DNA of 64,000 nucleotides from Hoyosella altamirensis (GTDB lineage: Bacteria; Actinomycetota; Actinomycetes; Mycobacteriales; Mycobacteriaceae). Positions within the stretch are counted from its first letter, which is position 1, and every line of letters starts with the position of its first letter. Shown in pieces: positions 61,387-64,000 of the stretch. Made by a program: the position numbers and the translations under genes. Location of the stretch: positions 122,654 to 186,653 of the forward strand of contig NZ_JACHWS010000004.1 of assembly GCF_014191505.1 (NCBI RefSeq), in the 5' to 3' direction. The notes under the pieces were generated by a model that was given only the letters and a program-made list of their open reading frames with translations, was not told the DNA's origin and did not search any database.

Positions 61387-62187
61387 TCAGCCGGGTGACT
61401 CTTCGTCGTCGGGAGTGGGTATTGAGCAGACCGTTACGGATGCTCCGGTGGGGTCACTGAAGCGCGCAATTCGACCGTATTCGGTGTCGAACGGTTCCTG
61501 GAGGATTTCTCCGCCCAGTTCTGCTGCTTGCTGAAGGGTCTGGTCAGTGTCGGGTGTGCCGAGATAGGCATGCCAGTGCGAGGGAACGCCCTCGGGAAGC
61601 GTGCCAGATGCGTCGAATAAGCCGCAGACCTGCTCCCCGTTTACCGTAACCGTCTCGTACCGGAAATTTTCGTCCCCGGTGTCGAGGGGTTCGTATTGCC
61701 AGCCGAAGACGGTGGCGTAGAAGGTGCGGACCGTGTCGAAGTCGCGGGTGTTCAGTTCGAACCACACGGGTGCGCCGGGCTCCGCGATTACACCGAAGCC
61801 GTCTTGCTGGTCAGCTTCCCACACGCCGAGTGCCGCGCCGTCGGGGTCGGCGATGATCGCAAAGCGGCCCTCTGGCCCCACAGTCGTGGGCTCCACTAGA
61901 ACTTTCCCGCCCGCTTGCTCTGCCGAGGCAGCCACGGTCTCGGCGCTTTCGACCGCTATATACAGGACCCATGTATCCGGAAAGCCCGAGTCGGCGGTGT
62001 TGGCGCCCATACCCGCGACGGGCTGCCCATCGAGGTAGAACATGACGTAGTCCTCGCTGCCCTCGCCGGACCGTTCCGAATTCCACCCAAAAAGGCCGGT
62101 ATAGAAGGGCGTCACAAGGTCTGGCTCAGAACTCATGAGGTCGATCCAGCATGGCGTGCCGAGTTCGGAAGAATCTCGGTGCGGCAT
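61387..62187 (-). CDS. VOC-superfamily protein with two glyoxalase-like halves
   Basis: A 266-aa protein with two VOC modules: GTPCWIDLMSSEPDLVTPFYTGLFGW near residue 10 and GAPVWFELNTRDFDTVRTFYATVFGW near residue 145. This doubled layout resembles the mycobacterial Rv0577 (CFP30B) family. ATG at 62187 has GGAG seven bases upstream; the frame is open for 37 codons more without a site. Substrate is not known; family members handle glyoxal-type or antibiotic compounds. Confidence 0.87.
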   Translation of the reverse strand: MPHRDSSELGTPCWIDLMSSEPDLVTPFYTGLFGWNSERSGEGSEDYVMFYLDGQPVAGMGANTADSGFPDTWVLYIAVESAETVAASAEQAGGKVLVEPTTVGPEGRFAIIADPDGAALGVWEADQQDGFGVIAEPGAPVWFELNTRDFDTVRTFYATVFGWQYEPLDTGDENFRYETVTVNGEQVCGLFDASGTLPEGVPSHWHAYLGTPDTDQTLQQAAELGGEILQEPFDTEYGRIARFSDPTGASVTVCSIPTPDDEESPG

Positions 62188-62366
62188 ATTCGCTCCTTCA
62201 AGTGCAAAAGTGACGTGGCTCACGTCGAAGCCTACGCCTTGAATGTGTACCCGATCTAGGAGTGCCCAACAGTGCGGTGTTCCCGTGACCTGATTCACGA
62301 CAACTGATTGGGTGAACTTCAGAATGACGATGCTTTGCGTTCACACAGCGCCCATATTGTCCAGTC

Positions 62367-63695
62367 ATGTCGATTCGGATGGCAGTTTTCGGAACTGGCT
62401 ACCTCGGTGCAACGCATGCCGCGTGCATGGCGGAACTAGGCCACGAAGTGCTTGGGGTCGACGTTGACGCTGAGAAGATCGAACGTTTGCGTTCGGGTGA
62501 CGTACCGTTTTACGAGCCGGGTCTTCCCGAGATCCTGCGGCGAAACATCGAGAGCGGCCGCCTCTCGTTCACGACCTCGTACGAGGAAGCCGCCGAGTTC
62601 GCAGATGTTCACTTTCTCGGCGTTGGCACACCACAGCGACGCGGTGACTACGGCGCAGATTTGAAGTACGTCCATGCGGTGATCGACACTCTCGCGCCGC
62701 TACTGCGAAGGCCAGCACTGATCGCCGGGAAGTCGACCGTGCCCGTTGGGACGGCATCAGACCTCGCTGAACGTTTACGGCAGCGTGCACCTGCCGGGGA
62801 TGACGTTGAGCTGGCGTGGAATCCGGAATTTTTGCGTGAAGGATATGCGGTCAAGGACACGCTCGAGCCTGATCGGATCGTTGTCGGGGTCAAACCAGGT
62901 GGACAGGCCGAAGCGCTGCTCCGAGACGTCTACGCGACAGCACTTCAGGCGGGTACGCCCTACCTCGTGATGGATTATGCGACTGCCGAACTAGTGAAGG
63001 TCAGCGCGAATGCCTTCCTGGCGACGAAAATTTCGTTCATCAATGCGATGGCCGAGGTCTGCGAGGCAGTCGGTGGGGATGTCACATTGCTCGCTGATGC
63101 GATTGGATACGACGACCGGATCGGCCGTAAGTTCCTCAACGCCGGTCTTGGCTTCGGCGGAGGGTGTCTCCCGAAAGACATACGCGCGTTCATGGCGCGC
63201 GCTGGCGAGTTAGGTGCCGATCAGGCGCTGACATTCTTGCGCGAGGTTGACAGCATCAACATGCGGCGGCGTACTCGAATGGTTGAACTCGCTACCGCGG
63301 CAAGTGGCGGCTCACTGTTGGGGAAGAATGTAGCGGTGCTCGGTGCGGCCTTCAAACCGCAATCTGATGATGTACGTGATTCACCGGCGCTGAACGTTTC
63401 CGGCCAGATGCAGCTCAAAGGAGCAAACGTCAGCGTCTATGACCCGAAGGCGATGGACAATGCTCGCAAGATCTTCCCGACGCTCGACTACGCCGAATCG
63501 GTCACCGACGCCTGCGAGAAAGCCGACATCGTTCTGGTGCTCACGGAATGGCAGGAGTTCCGCGACCTCGACCCGGCAGCTCTCGAGGGCATCGTAAGAA
63601 ACAAGGTCGTGGCTGACGGGCGCAACTGCCTCAATGCGCCAAAGTGGACCGAAGCGGGCTGGACCTACCGGGCACTAGGGTGTGCAGCCGCATAG
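62367..63695 (+). CDS. ugd: UDP-glucose 6-dehydrogenase
   Basis: A 442-aa enzyme that oxidises UDP-glucose to UDP-glucuronate with two NAD. Rossmann motif VFGTGYLGATHAACMAELGHEVLGVDVD at the start, WNPEFLREGYAV near residue 153, catalytic Cys in GLGFGGGCLPKDIRAFMARA near residue 268, and the C-terminal domain with VAVLGAAFKPQSDDVRDSPA. ATG at 62367. It is the counterpart of Rv0322 (udgA). UDP-glucuronate feeds envelope glycans. Its promoter region probably overlaps the divergent VOC gene upstream (179 bp). Confidence 0.95.
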   Translation: MSIRMAVFGTGYLGATHAACMAELGHEVLGVDVDAEKIERLRSGDVPFYEPGLPEILRRNIESGRLSFTTSYEEAAEFADVHFLGVGTPQRRGDYGADLKYVHAVIDTLAPLLRRPALIAGKSTVPVGTASDLAERLRQRAPAGDDVELAWNPEFLREGYAVKDTLEPDRIVVGVKPGGQAEALLRDVYATALQAGTPYLVMDYATAELVKVSANAFLATKISFINAMAEVCEAVGGDVTLLADAIGYDDRIGRKFLNAGLGFGGGCLPKDIRAFMARAGELGADQALTFLREVDSINMRRRTRMVELATAASGGSLLGKNVAVLGAAFKPQSDDVRDSPALNVSGQMQLKGANVSVYDPKAMDNARKIFPTLDYAESVTDACEKADIVLVLTEWQEFRDLDPAALEGIVRNKVVADGRNCLNAPKWTEAGWTYRALGCAAA

Positions 63696-63822
63696 TTCCT
63701 GTGTCTAGTGTTGCGATTTGACTGCGAATGGGAACGTTTTCGCAACTGAAAGGAATTGTCCCCGCACACTGACTTCCATGTGACTCGTGCAAGTTGCTGG
63801 TGCGCAGGGGAAGGGACAGTAA

Positions 63823-64000
63823 GTGGGAACGGTTCTGGGGATCGCAGTGGATGCGCGGCATTTACGCTCCGCGCTGCGCTACCCGGACGGTTCATGCGAC
63901 GAGCAGACCGTCCCCGTCGGTAGCGAAGGCATAGGAAATGCGGTGGCGACCGCTGTGTCGCTGATGCAGGAATGGGCGGGGCCTATTCGGTCCGTGGTGG
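63823..64000 (+). CDS. N-terminal part of an unidentified protein (runs off the window)
   Basis: GTG at 63823 with AAGGGA upstream opens a frame that stays open to the window end (59 codons visible). It starts VGTVLGIAVDARHLRSALRY, with a first strand resembling an actin-like ATPase fold, but too little is visible to name a family. Confidence 0.55.
   Translation, partial: MGTVLGIAVDARHLRSALRYPDGSCDEQTVPVGSEGIGNAVATAVSLMQEWAGPIRSVV

Overview
The window looks like chromosomal DNA of a mycolic-acid-making actinobacterium (Mycobacteriales; a Hoyosella-, Rhodococcus- or Dietzia-like organism rather than Mycobacterium itself). The evidence is high GC, frequent GTG/TTG starts, and a gene order that, from memory, follows the Mycobacterium tuberculosis run Rv0206c-Rv0244c plus Rv0321-Rv0322: mmpL3, NYN protein, trmB, the Rv0209/Rv0210-like pair, PEP carboxykinase, a cell-wall block (methyltransferase, glycosyltransferase, membrane proteins, acyltransferase, aftD with its small DUF2613 partner), lpqI, tetR, htdX, fabG4, fadA2, fadE5, dcd and ugd. 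The species assignment is inference.

Layout. 0-1.6 kb: membrane adenylate cyclase. 1.7-6.7 kb: a tight minus-strand run trmB, NYN, mmpL3, crcB, DUF190, crcB joining mycolate export to fluoride export. 6.8-12 kb: two GTPase-like proteins, a small acidic protein and pckG. 12-13.2 kb: a frameshifted AbiEi/DUF559-type gene between two related hairpins, with a DnaA-box palindrome upstream. 13.3-25.7 kb: dodecin and the cell-envelope block ending in aftD. 25.8-29.5 kb: chorismate-binding enzyme, universal stress protein, LpqI, TetR. 29.6-41.3 kb: htdX-fabG4, fadA2, a VanW-type protein, a YhdH-like oxidoreductase, a YhgE/Pip exporter with ATPase, and fadE5. Three similar palindromes (before tetR, between fabG4 and fadA2, before fadE5) suggest one TetR fatty-acid regulon. 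41.3-45.7 kb: flippase-like protein, small membrane proteins, dcd and a PaaK-like ligase.

45.9-61.3 kb is the accessory region: an integrative element of about 15.3 kb inserted in the 3' half of a tRNA-Gly(CCC) gene and bounded by an exact 67-bp direct repeat (45886-45952 and 61217-61283). It carries a tyrosine integrase, a coupled serine recombinase, an excisionase-like protein, a primase-polymerase/helicase preceded by a relay of micro-ORFs, and a major-capsid-like gene with two tiny downstream genes. There is no recognisable portal, large terminase, protease or tail gene. This is the profile of a capsid-encoding phage satellite (compare phiRv1/phiRv2), not a complete prophage. Next to attR it carries a nucleoside-deoxyribosyltransferase-like protein and a small convergent partner, a candidate anti-phage module. 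A MmpS-like gene lies next to attL.

Inside the element sits a second mobile unit, 54062-57774. It consists of an ISL3-family IS, a passenger segment (antibiotic-monooxygenase-like protein, divergent AraC/DJ-1-type regulator, a tRNA-Thr 3' fragment) and a second, truncated IS end. The whole 3.7-kb unit is flanked by the exact 8-bp duplication GCGTTGGG, so it moved as one piece. It landed 36 bp upstream of the serine-recombinase start. The window ends with VOC protein, ugd and the start of an unidentified gene.
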